Positions 23,518 to 35,607 of a stretch of 64,000 nt of DNA are shown here, piece after piece. Position 1 is the first letter of the stretch, and every line of letters starts with the position of its first letter. This DNA is from Ailanthus altissimus (taxonomy: Eukaryota; Streptophyta; Magnoliopsida; Sapindales; Simaroubaceae). The position numbers were made by a program, and so were the translations under genes. Where the stretch lies: contig OX327700.1 in NCBI GenBank assembly GCA_946807835.1, positions 27,936,001 through 28,000,000 on the forward strand, written 5' to 3'. The notes beneath the pieces are model-generated. The model did not search any database and was not told the origin of the DNA. It saw only the letters and a program-made list of their open reading frames with translations.

Positions 23518-26030
23518 AATACTTTATAAGTACTTAAATCTATTTCACAGTTAGTGTTTTCTATTTATAACAAAAGTCACAACAACTCTATATTAAATGA
23601 ATCCTTAATCGTGCAAGGCAAAACTTGAAGGTGATGTACATTGCTCTAAATGCATTACTTGATAAAGGTTTTGTCACCCATTTAGATTACTTTGAAAAGA
23701 GAGATATATTTGAGTCATGGCCGAAAGTAAGACAAATGGTAACCCTTTGAAAAGAGTAAATTGAATTGGTGAGGATCAATATATATGAATGGTAATGCAA
23801 CGTTCATTTGATATCATTCTCGAAAAAATTTGTTTCTTATATTATTCTATGATATTTAACAACTAAGGAAGAACTCATGAAAACATGGTCGTGATTTTTA
23901 CGTCATAAAATAATCCTTCTTCGTAAAAAGCAAAAGGAAAAATGTCACATTGATTTTTAATTTTAAGAATATATATTAATTTAGTTTTTATTTTTTTAAT
24001 ATATATCGTTTTTTTTTTAAAGACTAAAATAATAATAATAAATTATTAAAAATATCTCTACAAAGACTATCATTATATATATTAAAAATATAAAATAAAA
24101 TTAATATATATTCATAAAACGAGACACCAAAATAATATTTTTTTTCAAAGCAAAATGCATTTTGAAGTTATTTAAAGATAGTACCAAATTCACTTTTTGC
24201 CTCGAGGCCCTCAAATCCACTATCCCTCGTGAAAATAAATTTCATTTAAACCTTAAAATAAAGATATTTAATCGATAATGATAAACATTAGGTGTAAATT
24301 AATGGAGAGAAGTGGAAGATGACACCTAAGAGAAGTAGGGAAATCTCTCTCTTTGGGAGACGCAATTCCAAACCAAAAAAAACGAACATTACAAAAGTGG
24401 GACGCAACAAGAATGATAACCTATCGAACCCCTTGTGGCCGCCCTCGTCATATGTCGTATCTGTTCGAAATTCGAAAGGTCGCTGTTACGCGTCGTCGCA
24501 GTTTTTATTACTACAAGCACACTCTCATCTCATGAACAGCGCTCCATAGAAAATTGGCAAAGACGAAAAATAAACTAATCTTAAGCGCGGGGCAGGGGCA
24601 GGGGCGGGGACAGGGACATGGTGATTGTTGTTGCGTTGGTAGGTCTCGCCATTTGAATATTCTTAGACGAATCACCGAACAAGATGGCTTATTTTTTACG
24701 TACATAATATTCTATTATTAAGTGTATAATCCGTCGACCATTTGAAATTTGACAAGAAGAGACTTTCTATGTATTAAACATATAATATTAAACATCAGGT
24801 GTGTACGATTAATATAAAAATAATACTACACTTCAATGATATTTTAAATTTTTTTATTTAAAAAAATATATTAAAATTTTTTTAAAAAAATAAAATAATA
24901 TGATAAATAATTTTAAAATTAATATTTTTTACTATTTAATATTTTAACTTAAAATACTTTTAATACAAACGCTCAGACGTGGTGATGTCCCAAAATGAAA
25001 GACCTCGTGGCGCGATTATATTTGAAACGGGGTTAAGATAAGAAAACAAAAGAGAAGATTTTTTCGCTCGAAGCATAAGAAATGTAATTGAGAATAAAGC
25101 ATATAAATAATAAGAGATAATTATTAAATCCATTATTAAATCCATTATTAAATGTCTTCGGTATGAATCTAGTTATTAGCGACGTTTTCAAGATGGTGTT
25201 TTCAAAAACTCCTAAACAATAAAAATCATGCTCCATTCAGTTGTATTGTTTCAGTAATAATGTTTGTTTGTGCATCTTTTGATCTTTAGTTAGGAATTTA
25301 AATATTAAAAAGGATTAGGAAGTTTATATTTTTTCTAATTATTAAAAATAATTTTCAATTATTATTCAACAATTATTGAATGTAATTCTTTAACAATTAT
25401 TAAATCATTAACAATTATAATTTAACTAGACAGTATATTGTTGAAATTTGAAAATTCACAGTTCGACAAAAAGTTTGTCATTACCTTGAGAATATATTTT
25501 CGGAAACAGATTAAAACCAACATGTATTTGGGCATTTAATCATGATTTGAAATATCAAACACATGTTTCTTTACACAGGGATGAACATCTCGTTTAATTC
25601 AATCTCAACAACACTTCATTTCAGAGTAATTGTCACCATTGTCGCATGCATGCGAGGTTTGCTTTTTAGATTATGTATTATTACTAGACTATATTCCCAC
25701 GTCAACTCTTTAGGACTTGGCCAAACCCAAAACCAAAAAATTAATGACAAAATCTACTGGATGAAATTAATACTCACAAAAGACTATTGCTAATTGCTCA
25801 GATAAAAACTAAATAAACTATAGACGCACAAAGTTGACAATTTATTTGCTTATTGGTAAATATTACAACTATTATGCAGCTTGAATTTGTACAGACCAGA
25901 GATATGCACCAAAAAGAATGGCGCAATCTATTGTCAGGGTCACATGCAGATAACCATGCTCACAACCTTGAAGAAGAATCGAGCATTGAAGGGAGATGGA
26001 TAACTCTTGTTATATCTTACCTCGTGGAAG
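23518..26030. other. Intergenic DNA between Gypsy-A and the Sec14-like gene
   Basis: Mostly AT-rich sequence without coding pattern. One stretch, 24300-24700, is richer in GC and CpG and includes a G-run cluster (see separate entry). TTATTAAATCCA-type units repeat at about 25120-25150. Bases just below 26030 should be the 3' UTR of the minus-strand gene. Confidence 0.6.
24588..24619 (+). other. G-run cluster, potential G-quadruplex
   Basis: Runs of three to four G separated by one or two bases: GGGGCAGGGGCAGGGGCGGG followed by GACAGGGACA. At least five G-tracts with very short loops fit the standard G-quadruplex pattern. It sits in the only GC-rich island of this intergenic region. Confidence 0.6.
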
Positions 26031-29000
26031 CTAGAAGGGTCGGCTCTCAGGATCAGTCAATCCCGCAATAAGAGCTATTAATGCCCAAAACATTAGTATG
26101 GCTATCACAGCAGTTCTCAATACCTGATCACAGCCACCATTCATGTCGATGTCAGCCTGATGTGACAGACGAGATGTAGACAAATCTTCATCACAGAAAA
26201 CATTTGCATGAGGCTGTATAGTGTTGCTCTCTTTTGCATGTGGTTGCTGAGTGTCACGATTGCTAATTTTCAAACATCTTGTACATGTGCAATTGCCACC
26301 AAGATATGAAGGGAGCATCTGAAGGTACTCAGAGAGAACCTTCCGGAACATTTCCCCTTCAATTTTGATCTTCTTCCTAGTGACAGGTTTCAAAATCTGA
26401 AGAACCATGCATGCTAGTAAATATGAGAGGAAATGATAGAGGGAGCATTTAACTAAAGACAGTCAAGAGATAAGAAAAAAAAAAAAGGAGGGGGGGTGGG
26501 GGGGTGGGTGGGGGTGTGTGGATGGGAGGTGGGTTGGACACTGGAAAAACAGAAGTGATTTATGAAAAGATCACATCCTATTCTGATTACAAAACTTACT
26601 TGAATAAAAGTCTGAGTAATAACTCGAACCATAGGAGGAAGTCGTATAACCAACAAACAGCCAAGACGATTCGGAAAATGATCTTGCAGAAGGGATGAGC
26701 AAGACTTCATTATTTGCATGGGAATCCTCAAGGGAGATAACCCTTCACAATCAACCAAAACTGTAATTTTTGGATTTTCTTCATCAACTAGACACAGAAC
26801 TCCGTGCTCTACCTGAGATACTGCAGTTGCAAACATTCATATCAAACAGTGAAGTGAAATTAAGACTGGATATATAGAGTGACATTTGAGACAAGATAAT
26901 CTTATACTGCTTATATTTACATATATACTGCACAGATTATCTTAATCCTCATCCAACAGCAACTAAGAACATAATAGTTAAATAAGTTATTAATTATCTA
27001 TACAAATCAACAATGCCTTTAATAAGTTTTCTTCATTTAAAGATAGTTTAACTGAATTATAGCTATGTCTATCTATATGGATATAGAGATCCATAGTGCA
27101 CATAAGTTAAGAATTAGGTACTTGTCAGGAAAAATTGACTTCATAAAAGTGAACATGACTGATTTAGATAGTTAAACATTGCACAAGCATTCTGAAAATA
27201 AAGAATTTAGTTTATCATTTTGCCGAGTCAAAGAATTTTAACTCCAAAACTTGAAAAAAGGCATGACTATAAGATGTGAGTATTTATACAGGATGTTGGA
27301 CTTGCAACATTTCAGCTAGACATGAGAACTTTTATTTGCTTTAGCTTGGAAATTTGATGTTAGACAAACAATTTACTAACACCTAGAGATTATGTGCTTA
27401 TTACACAATTTTACCGGCAAGAAAGCCTTGAAATTCTCATTGTAGGAAGCTTGGGGCTACAAGGCAATAGATAAAAAGGTTTATCAGAGGAGAAGAAACA
27501 TACTGACTGCTTGAGCAAAGCGAGGTCTGTCATGAGATGGCAAGACAAAGCAAGCTAGCCCTAGCCGAACTATTAGGCATGGTTGGTGCTGTACGTCAAA
27601 TCCATGCCAGAAGACCATATCTGACCACGCCTCAAGTTCTTCTTCTGAGAGAATTCTGTATGTCTCCCTCCAGCGTATTGTCTTTTTTATTGATGCTAGC
27701 AAGCTTGAAATGTCACCATTTGAAGCAGTATAAAACCTACGAAGCTCATCTTCATTTATTCTGCATAAACACTATTACGTCATGGTCTGCTGCAACAAGA
27801 GAAGCCAAGAAATCCAAAAATAAATATGCCATCTACAATAAAAAAAAAAGCATCGCAATCAGTAGCATTGTGCAACATCTTCAACAGAACTATGATGAAA
27901 TGACAGCTGAACACTGAACGCTTACGTTAAACGCTTATGTTTATAGACTTTTGGAGAAACCAGAAGGTCAGTAGAATATCAATATATTATCCACATATAG
28001 CAAAGGCTCAAAAATGGAAAACAGAAAGGAAGTTGAGTTGGTAATGACTTGTTGCAAATTTAAATTAGTAAGGTTTTGGAACTTGGGAATGATGGTGTGC
28101 TTTAGTTGATTTTTCAATGAAATTAGAAAGAATGACATCTCTTGATACATGTAGATAATCAACTCACCTTTCCGGTAAACTGATACTCTGATTTTCCAGC
28201 TCATTATAGAGTTGTAATAACCAATTTTCAGATGTGAGACTTGGGGTAACTTCATCAGAAACCCTGCATATCACAAAAAAAGCATCAAAGATCTAATAAG
28301 AGTGATAACAATAGGAGGCAACTTAAAATTTCTTAACAAAGTAGTAAAATGATGAGCTCCAAAGAGAATTGCAGCCCTATACATTTATGTAATGATTCTA
28401 GTCACAAAAAAGTCCCAGATGATTGTACAAACTTACAACATACTCTCTTCCTAACATCTAAGTCTAGCTAATGACTTCCAAATCATCACTTACTAGTTAA
28501 GAAAGTGTATATATTTAAAAATTAGCTTATAACGCAATTCAGTTCTACCATTCCAGTTAAGGATGTTAGCAGTATTTATGTACATGACTTCAACTAAAAG
28601 CTGAAATCAAAATAATTCTATGCAATCAAACTTAATAGCATCATTATCTCAACCAATACATAATAAGTCAAATGCCAAATTTATGTATCAACAGTATCAT
28701 CCTCATCAGTTTAGCTACCTTGTGTCTGGTGGACATTGCACAGACGATAGCTCCTCATGAATCTCAGAATATGCATGAGAACCACTGTTATCATCTGAAT
28801 TTTCATCACTGCTCCCTGATTGTTCTGAGAATGCCTCTGCAACTGAAATCAGTAATAGAGGCCTTGATAACATCTGTGAACATGAAATACAACAACCACC
28901 AAATGTTTTATATGAACACTACAGTGAAAGAATTAAAAGTTAGAGATATAAAGGCTTTCTGCTAAATTATCAGAAAGAGATTTTGACCACTTAACCATAA

Positions 29001-30140
29001 TACCAGAAATATTAGGTCAAGTGAACCCAGGTATGAGATACAAAACAAAATTTCAAGTAGATTACAGGACAATTTGGCGTAAAGATGCTTCTGCTTTGCT
29101 TTGGAAACACACCAGCTAAAGTGTTTGGTAAACACTACTTCGACTCATAGTTTGGTGTTTACCAAACATTCACCGTCTTTTGCTCCACAGCAGTTGAGAG
29201 CACCTCTACTATGCTTGTGTGTATAAAGTTTATAAACTATAAATTGTAAATTATAAAAGCAATAATAATATACTGATTTAATAATTCTAAAAACAATAAC
29301 AATTTACAGATAAATCTTATGTGTATAAAGTTTATGTCATAGTATTAAATAATTTAAGAATTTGCTAAAGGCACCAGATCTCTTAAATATCACAGTATTA
29401 TGCTTCATAATTTAAGCATGCTGTATATAAACCATAAGATCTTTTACGTGAGATTGTCAACAGAATTTCAGATTTCTGCATCTGTAGACGAAAGGGGCAG
29501 GCTTTTTTAAATGACTTAAAAGGAACTTTCTAAAGAATCGAATTATATGTCAAATGTACATGCCTCAACAGGATGCTTACATTCGGGTGTAAAGGCAAAA
29601 GTCTTTAGTACACAACAACTTTTATACATCTTCTACTCAGATGAATTACAATAATGATGAGAAATGTCTATATTAAACCAATAAGTATATTGGCAGTAAC
29701 ATTGACCACATTTCAGCAATTTATAGCTGGTAAATTCATATGTTTGCAATGAAACATAGAAATATAACTTTCATAATCATGTAAAAACCAACCTGCATTC
29801 CTCTAACCAAAACCTTGAAAGGAGCCCATCTCTGAATCAACTTAAAAGGTGGATAGCAAACAAATTGCAAAGCCTGAATACCACGCCATATACATGGACA
29901 CTTAGCCTTGGAAACCCGCCGTACAATCTCTAATGCTGCAACTTTGAGTAAAAATACTGCCACATCACCAGCTGCAACACCACCACTAAATCTAATCTTA
30001 CGACGGCTGAATAAAGCTACCTGCTGATTACTATTCTGCAGAAATGCTTTTGGGCCAGAAGCAACCAAATTTATTTTAGAAGCCTTCTTCCCGGCTTCAG
30101 AATTCCTACTTGAAACCGAAACAGGCGAATGGTCTCCCAT
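26031..30140 (-). CDS. CRAL-TRIO (Sec14-like) phospholipid-transfer protein, 480 residues
   Basis: Six exons, all GT-AG: 30140-29793, 28873-28719, 28263-28168, 27760-27504, 26820-26600, 26396-26031 (stop TAG). Total 1,443 nt with consistent phases. The CRAL-TRIO region (about residues 220-395) includes VFWHGFDVQHQPCLIVRLG, ITVLVDCEGLSPLRI, LLQDHFPNRLGCLLVIRLPP and LPSYLGG. A Cys cluster CTCTRC follows. A hydrophobic segment near residues 451-472 lies just before the C-terminus, suggesting a tail anchor. Sec14 proteins bind and exchange phosphoinositide-type lipids between membranes; ligand and membrane are unknown here. The N-terminal 170 residues are plant-specific. The start was taken at MGDHSPVS; an in-frame ATG ten codons upstream (30170) is possible. 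A G/C-rich run sits in the last intron. Confidence 0.93.
26485..26540 (-). repeat. Polypyrimidine / G-run tract in the last intron of the Sec14-like gene
   Basis: The plus strand has long G runs with single T spacers; the transcript carries the C-rich complement, starting about 60 bases downstream of the exon-5 donor and continuing into a T-rich tract (26475-26484). The short intron (26397-26599) is dominated by it. G-quadruplex formation on the template strand is possible. Confidence 0.7.
29080..29215. repeat. MITE remnant in intron 1 of the Sec14-like gene
   Basis: A perfect 14-bp inverted repeat, TGTTTGGTAAACAC (29122-29135) and its complement (29155-29168), encloses a 19-base loop. GCTTCTGCTTTGC lies left and AGCAGTTGAGAGC right. 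Such GTGTTTGGTAAACAC hairpins with GCTTCTGC flanks recur in plant hAT-like MITEs. Termini and target duplication are unclear. Confidence 0.45.
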
Positions 30141-30262
30141 TATAGATAACAGATGAAGCTCCAAATTCACATTCCAATTAACTAGTACACTCCAAAAAAT
30201 ATAAGCACTACTTCTCTACTAGGAGCATCTCAAGTACAATAGATCTCTGACAAACATGAACC

Positions 30263-31060
30263 TGCAAACCCGCTAATTAAATCAGCATATTTATAAAATG
30301 GAAAAAACTGATAAAGAGATTCAAGATATATAGTGGACCAATTAATTTCTTTCTTATAGAAGAAAAATATGATCTAACTTTTTCCACTTGCAAGCTGAAA
30401 TTTTCTTAAAACAAAAGATGCGCTTAACAAAGGGGTTCCTGTACAAAAGGTATTTTCCTTTCAGCTTTCCACGTAAAATTGATAAAGAAACACATGAAAT
30501 AGAGAAAATCTCAAATTAAAAAATAAAAAAGGAATCAAGTTATTCCATTACAGATTACACGCATCTTAAGCAACAATCGAAATGATGATTCCCATAACTG
30601 AATTTCCCAATTTCTGATTAGCAGGCAAAAATTTCATAAAAGTTCCAATTCAATTCTCATTTTCCAGATCATTTCCCCACTAAACCATTCATCATTCAAA
30701 CATTGAATTTAACACGACACACACTGCTGAATATAAGCAACATAATAACCAAATTTTTTAGCTCAAATTGCAAAATTCACCCGAAAATTTACTTAAGAAT
30801 CTAAACAATACGCATGGTTATCCTGGATCCGAATTCCTCGGAGAGGGGTTAAGCGACTAACAATGATGGGGCGTAATTTATGAGTTGGGACGTTTTGGGG
30901 AATTGGTCGGTCGTTTTGGAAAAAGAAACCGTCGAATAACGTGAATGTGAAATGTGATCCTTGGTGTGGTTCTAATTGTTCGTGTTGTGTTTGAGCCATC
31001 GCCATTAAGACAGCGAGAAGAAAAGAAGATGAAGGAATGGAGGGTCCCAGCACGTGACTT
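30263..31060 (-). other. Probable 5'-untranslated exon, leader intron and core promoter of the Sec14-like gene
   Basis: On the minus strand a CT-rich leader (about 31045-31005) precedes a short open frame starting at 30993-31005 and ending TCTTAA near 30793, then a possible donor GTAAAT. A plausible acceptor TTTGCAG lies at 30264-30270, so a 5'-UTR intron of about 530 bases would place the next exon just upstream of the coding ATG. The short frame (MAMAQTQHEQ...) shows no known domain and is better read as an upstream ORF. A CACGTG G-box is at 31051-31056. Transcript data would settle this. Confidence 0.4.
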
Positions 31061-31739
31061 TTGATCGAGAGTAACGGTAGGTATGAAATTTTTTATTAAA
31101 TCTATGTGCTTAGATATATCAAATAAATATTAAATATAATAAATAATTTTATATTTTATATTATATTTTAATTCAATATTTATTTAAAAAATTATTTTAA
31201 AATTTAATTTAAAATATTTAACATTATTTTTCGATCAAACTCCTTCGACAGCTTGTGGCCTGCCTAATTTCACATGTATTCGGTGCTTATTAACTCAGAA
31301 AGTATTTTCTTAGTTGTTTTCACTGCCATCAAATTTTTGTATTCATGTTCAGTTACGATCAAAATTCAATATTAATATACTTGAGTTTGAGGAGTTCAAA
31401 TCACGCGAAATTTATTATTTTAAAGTTATTGTTGAATCCTATATTTTATCTAATCATCTTAATTATTATTTTGTAATAATGAGATAAAATTTTATAATTT
31501 GAAGTTTTAAATCGCACACTCAAATCGGTCAACTTACTTTTAAGTAATATTGAACTTTTTAATTGATATTTTATTTTTTTTATTTTAAATGATATATTAA
31601 ATAATATAATAAAAAATTTAATATTTATAATATTTTACTTTTTAATAATTATTTAACACCTGAAATAAATAATATGAAATTTAAGATATCTACATTACTA
31701 GTCTTACATGGATAGTAAAGCCACAAATTATGTTTCAAA
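31061..31739. other. AT-rich intergenic DNA upstream of the Sec14-like gene
   Basis: No coding pattern. Short blocks such as AATAATTATTTAACACC (about 31636-31653) resemble parts of the MITE-like element near 58.2 kb. Confidence 0.5.
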
Positions 31740-33512
31740 TGACTACACCAACTTGAGCAACAAATTTGAATACAGAGAGGTAAGCAAATGTTACTTGTTG
31801 GCAATGGTCATAAATTACCTATAAATTATAACAGTGAATATATCAAATCTCTAGAATTGAAACAAGTTCAGTGTATCCCTAAAATCATAAAATATCTTCT
31901 GAGCATATCAAAATTGATTAATAACAATGAACTATTTATTGAGTTTTTTAAGAATATCTGTTGAAGATCCAGAGAGTACCGAGGCTTATACCAGCTGATG
32001 AGAATAAAGGGACCAACAAGTCTGCCTTCACGATTGTGTCAACAGTTGTTTCATTGCTGCTTTTAGTTTCAATAAATGAGTCTAAGAATACAATAGTTTC
32101 TGAGAGTCAAACAAAAGCACCTTGCAGTTTTTCTAAGTCTGTAATCAATCTTTTATCATCAATGAAAAATCTACTATTTCTCTTTGAGAAGTTTGTCATT
32201 ATGGCAAAAATCATAAACTAAATTTGATATTGCTGAAAATAGGACCACCAAACCCCTGAAAATTCTTTATTCATATATTTTGGGTCTAGTACCATTTAGC
32301 TCAGGGGAAGGACTATAAATACTATGTTAGCATTGTTGATGACTATAGTAGATACACCTGAATGTATACCCATACAACATCAATGCATAAACCAACAATT
32401 ACTTAATTCTGCAATTGATGTCTCAACTAAGCAACTTTGTTCAATCTTCTGGTATAAGCTCCTCACAGCCTGACCAAAAAGAAACTTCCTCTTATCATGG
32501 TAATGTTCATTCATCTCAACTCCAATCTCAATCTCAGTCATCTTTACACTCAAAACAACTATAAATCACAATTAAATTCCCGTAATACCAGAACATTAAA
32601 ACCATAACTAAATTAGCAAGTTGAACCAAATGATCAACCACAGCCTGAACCACCACAACAATAGCCTATTTCTCCACACCCAGTGGTTACAATATCAAAA
32701 TTAGGGATGTTCAAGCCAAAGATCCACTTATCATGAACATTAAATGACAGTAGTATCCCAAGACCAATAAATGCAAGCCAAGCCATACCACACACTAAAT
32801 AGAAAGCAGCCATGGTCGAAGAATTTCAAGCCTTTATCAATTTTCTCTTCAATTTATATTGCAATATGACAATTTTTAATTAATTTCATATCTATATAAA
32901 GAGGCATTATACACAGATAAGATACTCAATAAGTTAGAGCATGGCTGAGTCCCCCAAGGACTCACATCCCCACCTGGGTTCGACCCCCTCTCCCCCCCAG
33001 ATGGTGCGAAAATGATGATAAATATTGTAATCCCCCCCTTCAATAAGTTAGCTGCAAAATAATTTATGTTTGAGGAATAACACCTAAACTCTTGTTTCGA
33101 CCTCACCTCACATGAAATTAATAGGAAACAAATAAGTTTTTAGATAAAATATAAACTAGATGGATCGATAGCAAAATATAAAACCAAATTTGTAGCTAAA
33201 GGTTTTTATTAAATTGAAAAAAATTGATTACACAAACTTTTAGCCATGGTGTTAAATCAGCACAATGAAAGTTGTGATTAGCTTGATTGTACACTTTAGA
33301 TGGGATATCGAGCAGGTTAATGTAAATGATATATTTTTAAATAAAGATCCGTGTGAAGATGTTTTTATGCAACAATCAAAAGGCTTTGTTGACAATAACA
33401 AGCCAAAACAATTGTGTAAATTAAATAAAATTATTTATGGGCTCAAACAAGTATTATTATAAAATAAATTTTTTATGATAGGATTTCTCCAATAACATTT
33501 TTAATTTATTGC
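31740..33512 (+). mobile_element. Decayed Ty1/Copia element (Copia-3), interrupted
   Basis: Readable pieces in order: a pre-integrase segment near 31790-31940 (LLVGNGHKLP, then KYLLSISKLINN); integrase text near 32250-32370 including YKYYVSIVDDYSRYT; a linker near 32680; and RT text at 33265-33462 (RWDIEQVNVNDIFLNKDP, then LCKLNKIIYGLKQ). RT is cut at 33513 by Copia-D. Many stops. A SINE sits at 32937-33040. No LTR identified. Confidence 0.8.
32937..33040 (+). mobile_element. Short tRNA-derived SINE with intact target duplication
   Basis: A 104-bp insertion flanked by a perfect 10-bp direct repeat CAATAAGTTA (32927-32936 and 33041-33050; an ambiguous G could make it 11). A box-A-like TGGCTGAGTCC starts at 32942. 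A perfect box B, GGTTCGACCCC, lies at 32977-32987, about 35 bases downstream, as in tRNA-derived polymerase III promoters. The element ends in CCCCCCCTT. It does not fold as a tRNA gene (no matching acceptor arms). Size, box spacing and long duplication fit a plant SINE mobilised by LINE machinery. Confidence 0.85.
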
Positions 33513-33808
33513 TGTTATAAATATAATAGTAAACAGTGTTATACAAGTGAATATTGTTGTATAAATAAATAGTATTATATAGATAAATAATACCGTATTA
33601 GTGAACAGTATCTTCCACCAAAATCTCACATTGAAAAGATTTCATTTCTTTTTTATTTTCTTACTTTATAAATATAGGTGAGTGCTTTCATTTATATATA
33701 AGTAAGAAATAAGTACAAATATTAATATATTTGTAAAAGTATTTATTTATATTTACACTTTGCATTCTAATTCAAAATTTTTGCTTCTTCATCTTATTAT
33801 TCACAACA
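33513..33808 (+). repeat. Copia-D 5' LTR
   Basis: A 296-bp repeat with TATA-like CTTTATAAATATAGG near 33662-33677. It is followed directly by CGTTATCAGCACGA (33809-33822), a putative primer site. Confidence 0.88.
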
Positions 33809-33883
33809 CGTTATCAGCACGATTCGCGGTAGTCACAGCACAATTCGCAATAACTACCAGTAAGAATTACTTACTTTCTTTCA

Positions 33884-34510
33884 TTTAAATTTTAAATATT
33901 ATGTGGGATAATCAGTCAGTCGGTTCTGCCTCCTCGGTTATAAATCACACCATTTCTTAAATTATGCAATTTATTTTCTATTATTTATGTAAATCATACT
34001 CTCTTAAATTATAAATATTATGTGGGATAACCAATCGTAGGCTCTGCCGCCTTAGTTGTAAATCACATCATCTCTTAAATTATGCAATTTATTTCTAATT
34101 ATTTACTTCTTGCACAATTTGAGAGAGTATGCCCTCTAAAATAATTGTAATAATTTACTTTAAGTCTTTACTACCTTAGAATTGTTAAATAACAAATTTC
34201 TTATAAAAGACCGAATATATTCCAGATAATCAATAAAGTAAATCGGGGATCTTCAGTTCAACCCCTTTGCTACTTTGGCTCATTCTGGTCATAATTTAAG
34301 TTTTGAAATAAGAAGTTATTGTATTAATTTTATGCTTTATATTATTGTTATTACTTAATTGAATGGAAGGCTATGCCTTCTAATTATTATTGCTTCATAT
34401 ATGTCAAGCTTCTTAATTATTATTATTCTATTTAAGGAAGGCAATGCTTTCTGAACTTTACTTTTGATATTTATATTTTACAATGTGACATATAAAAGGT
34501 CATGCCTCCT
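33884..34510 (+). repeat. Copia-D leader: 120-bp tandem repeat and four short hairpins
   Basis: Two diverged copies of an about 120-bp unit start near 33884 and 34004 (AATATTATGTGGGATAA). Downstream, four related near-palindromes recur: 34121-34137 (GAGAGAGTATGCCCTCT), 34366-34380 (GAAGGCTATGCCTTC, perfect 6-bp stem), 34437-34451 (GAAGGCAATGCTTTC) and 34495-34510 (AAAGGTCATGCCTCCT). They lie between primer site and gag, where packaging or dimerisation signals of retroelement RNA are expected. Function is inference. Confidence 0.75.
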
Positions 34511-34599
34511 AAATATTATTTTTGATATTCTGCATAAGGTTAATATTCTATATACTAATTTTAATTTTATTCTTCCATATCTAAAGGCCCTCTGAATAA

Positions 34600-35550
34600 A
34601 ATGTCTTTGACAAACTTACAAATCTCTGCACTTGACATCTCTGGGAAAAACTACCTATTATGAGTGCTGGATGCTAAAATGCACCTCCAAGTCAGTAGAT
34701 TAGAAAAGACTATTGAAAATGAAAATGGTACATCCCTGCAAGACAAGGCAAAAGCAATGATTTTTCTTCATCACCACATATATGAGAGCTTAAAAGCTCA
34801 ATATTTGACCATAGAGGACTCGTAGATCTTCTAAGAAAATTTAAAAGAAAGATTTGACCATTAAAATAATGTGCTCCTCCCAAAGGCAAAATATAAATGG
34901 ATGAACCTCCGATTGCATGATTACAGAACTATTGCTGAATACAATTCTACCCTTTTCATAATTATCTCACAAATGAAATTATATGGGGAGAAAGTGATAG
35001 AGAATGATATGTTGAAAAAAAACATTCTCAACCTTTCATGCTTCTAATGTAGTTCTACAGCAACAGTACAGTGAATGACGATACACAAAATATTCAAATT
35101 AAATATCATGTCTTCTGGTTGCTGAACAGAATAATGAACTGTTATTAAAAAATCATGAATCTCGTCTAACATGTTCTTAACCATTCCCTGAAGTAAATGC
35201 AAATTTTCATAATAATGCTAGACGTGGTCGTGGAAGAGGAAGAGAGTGTGGTTATTATCCTCGAGGTGGTTATAAATATCAAAGACAGAGATATATTATA
35301 GGAGGACAGAAGCACCAAAACAGAGAAAATGATATAGAAACCAAACGCCCTAAGTATCATGAAAATGTATGTTATCGATGTGGTAAAATGAGGCATTGGT
35401 CACGTATATGTTGTGCACAAAGAAATCAAATTGAGCCTCATAAGACATTTGTCAAAGGAAAATAGAAGAATATAGAGACAAATCTTATTGATGAATCAGA
35501 TCATGTAGATCACACTCATCTAGAAGTCTCTGATTTCTTTGAAAATTGAA
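34600..35550 (+). pseudogene. Copia-D gag, decayed
   Basis: Starts MSLTNLQISALDISGKNYL and continues with KAKAMIFLHHHIYESLKAQYL, LKERFDH and MNLRLHDYRTIAEYNSTLF, the UBN2-type Copia gag. A zinc knuckle CYRCGKMRHWSRIC near 35370-35411 retains CCHC ligands. Several stops. Confidence 0.85.
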
Positions 35551-35607
35551 AATAGGGCATTAATTATTTAAATATCTATATTTGTACTTTTATTTTATGT
35601 CAGTATA

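Noticed and set aside
5412..23522. Target-site duplication for Gypsy-A
   Set aside because: Flanks GATAT and AATAC agree at only three of five positions; too weak to claim.
25147..25215. GCGACGTTTTC-type word shared with 38650 as a MITE terminus
   Set aside because: The shared stretch is about ten bases and no paired inverted end was found at either place.
27537..27917. Plus-strand open frame of 126 codons
   Set aside because: It overlaps exon 4 of the Sec14-like gene on the opposite strand and has no domain.
32937..33040. Possible tRNA gene (perfect box B)
   Set aside because: No acceptor or anticodon stem can be paired, and the segment is bounded by a 10-bp target duplication, so it is a SINE.
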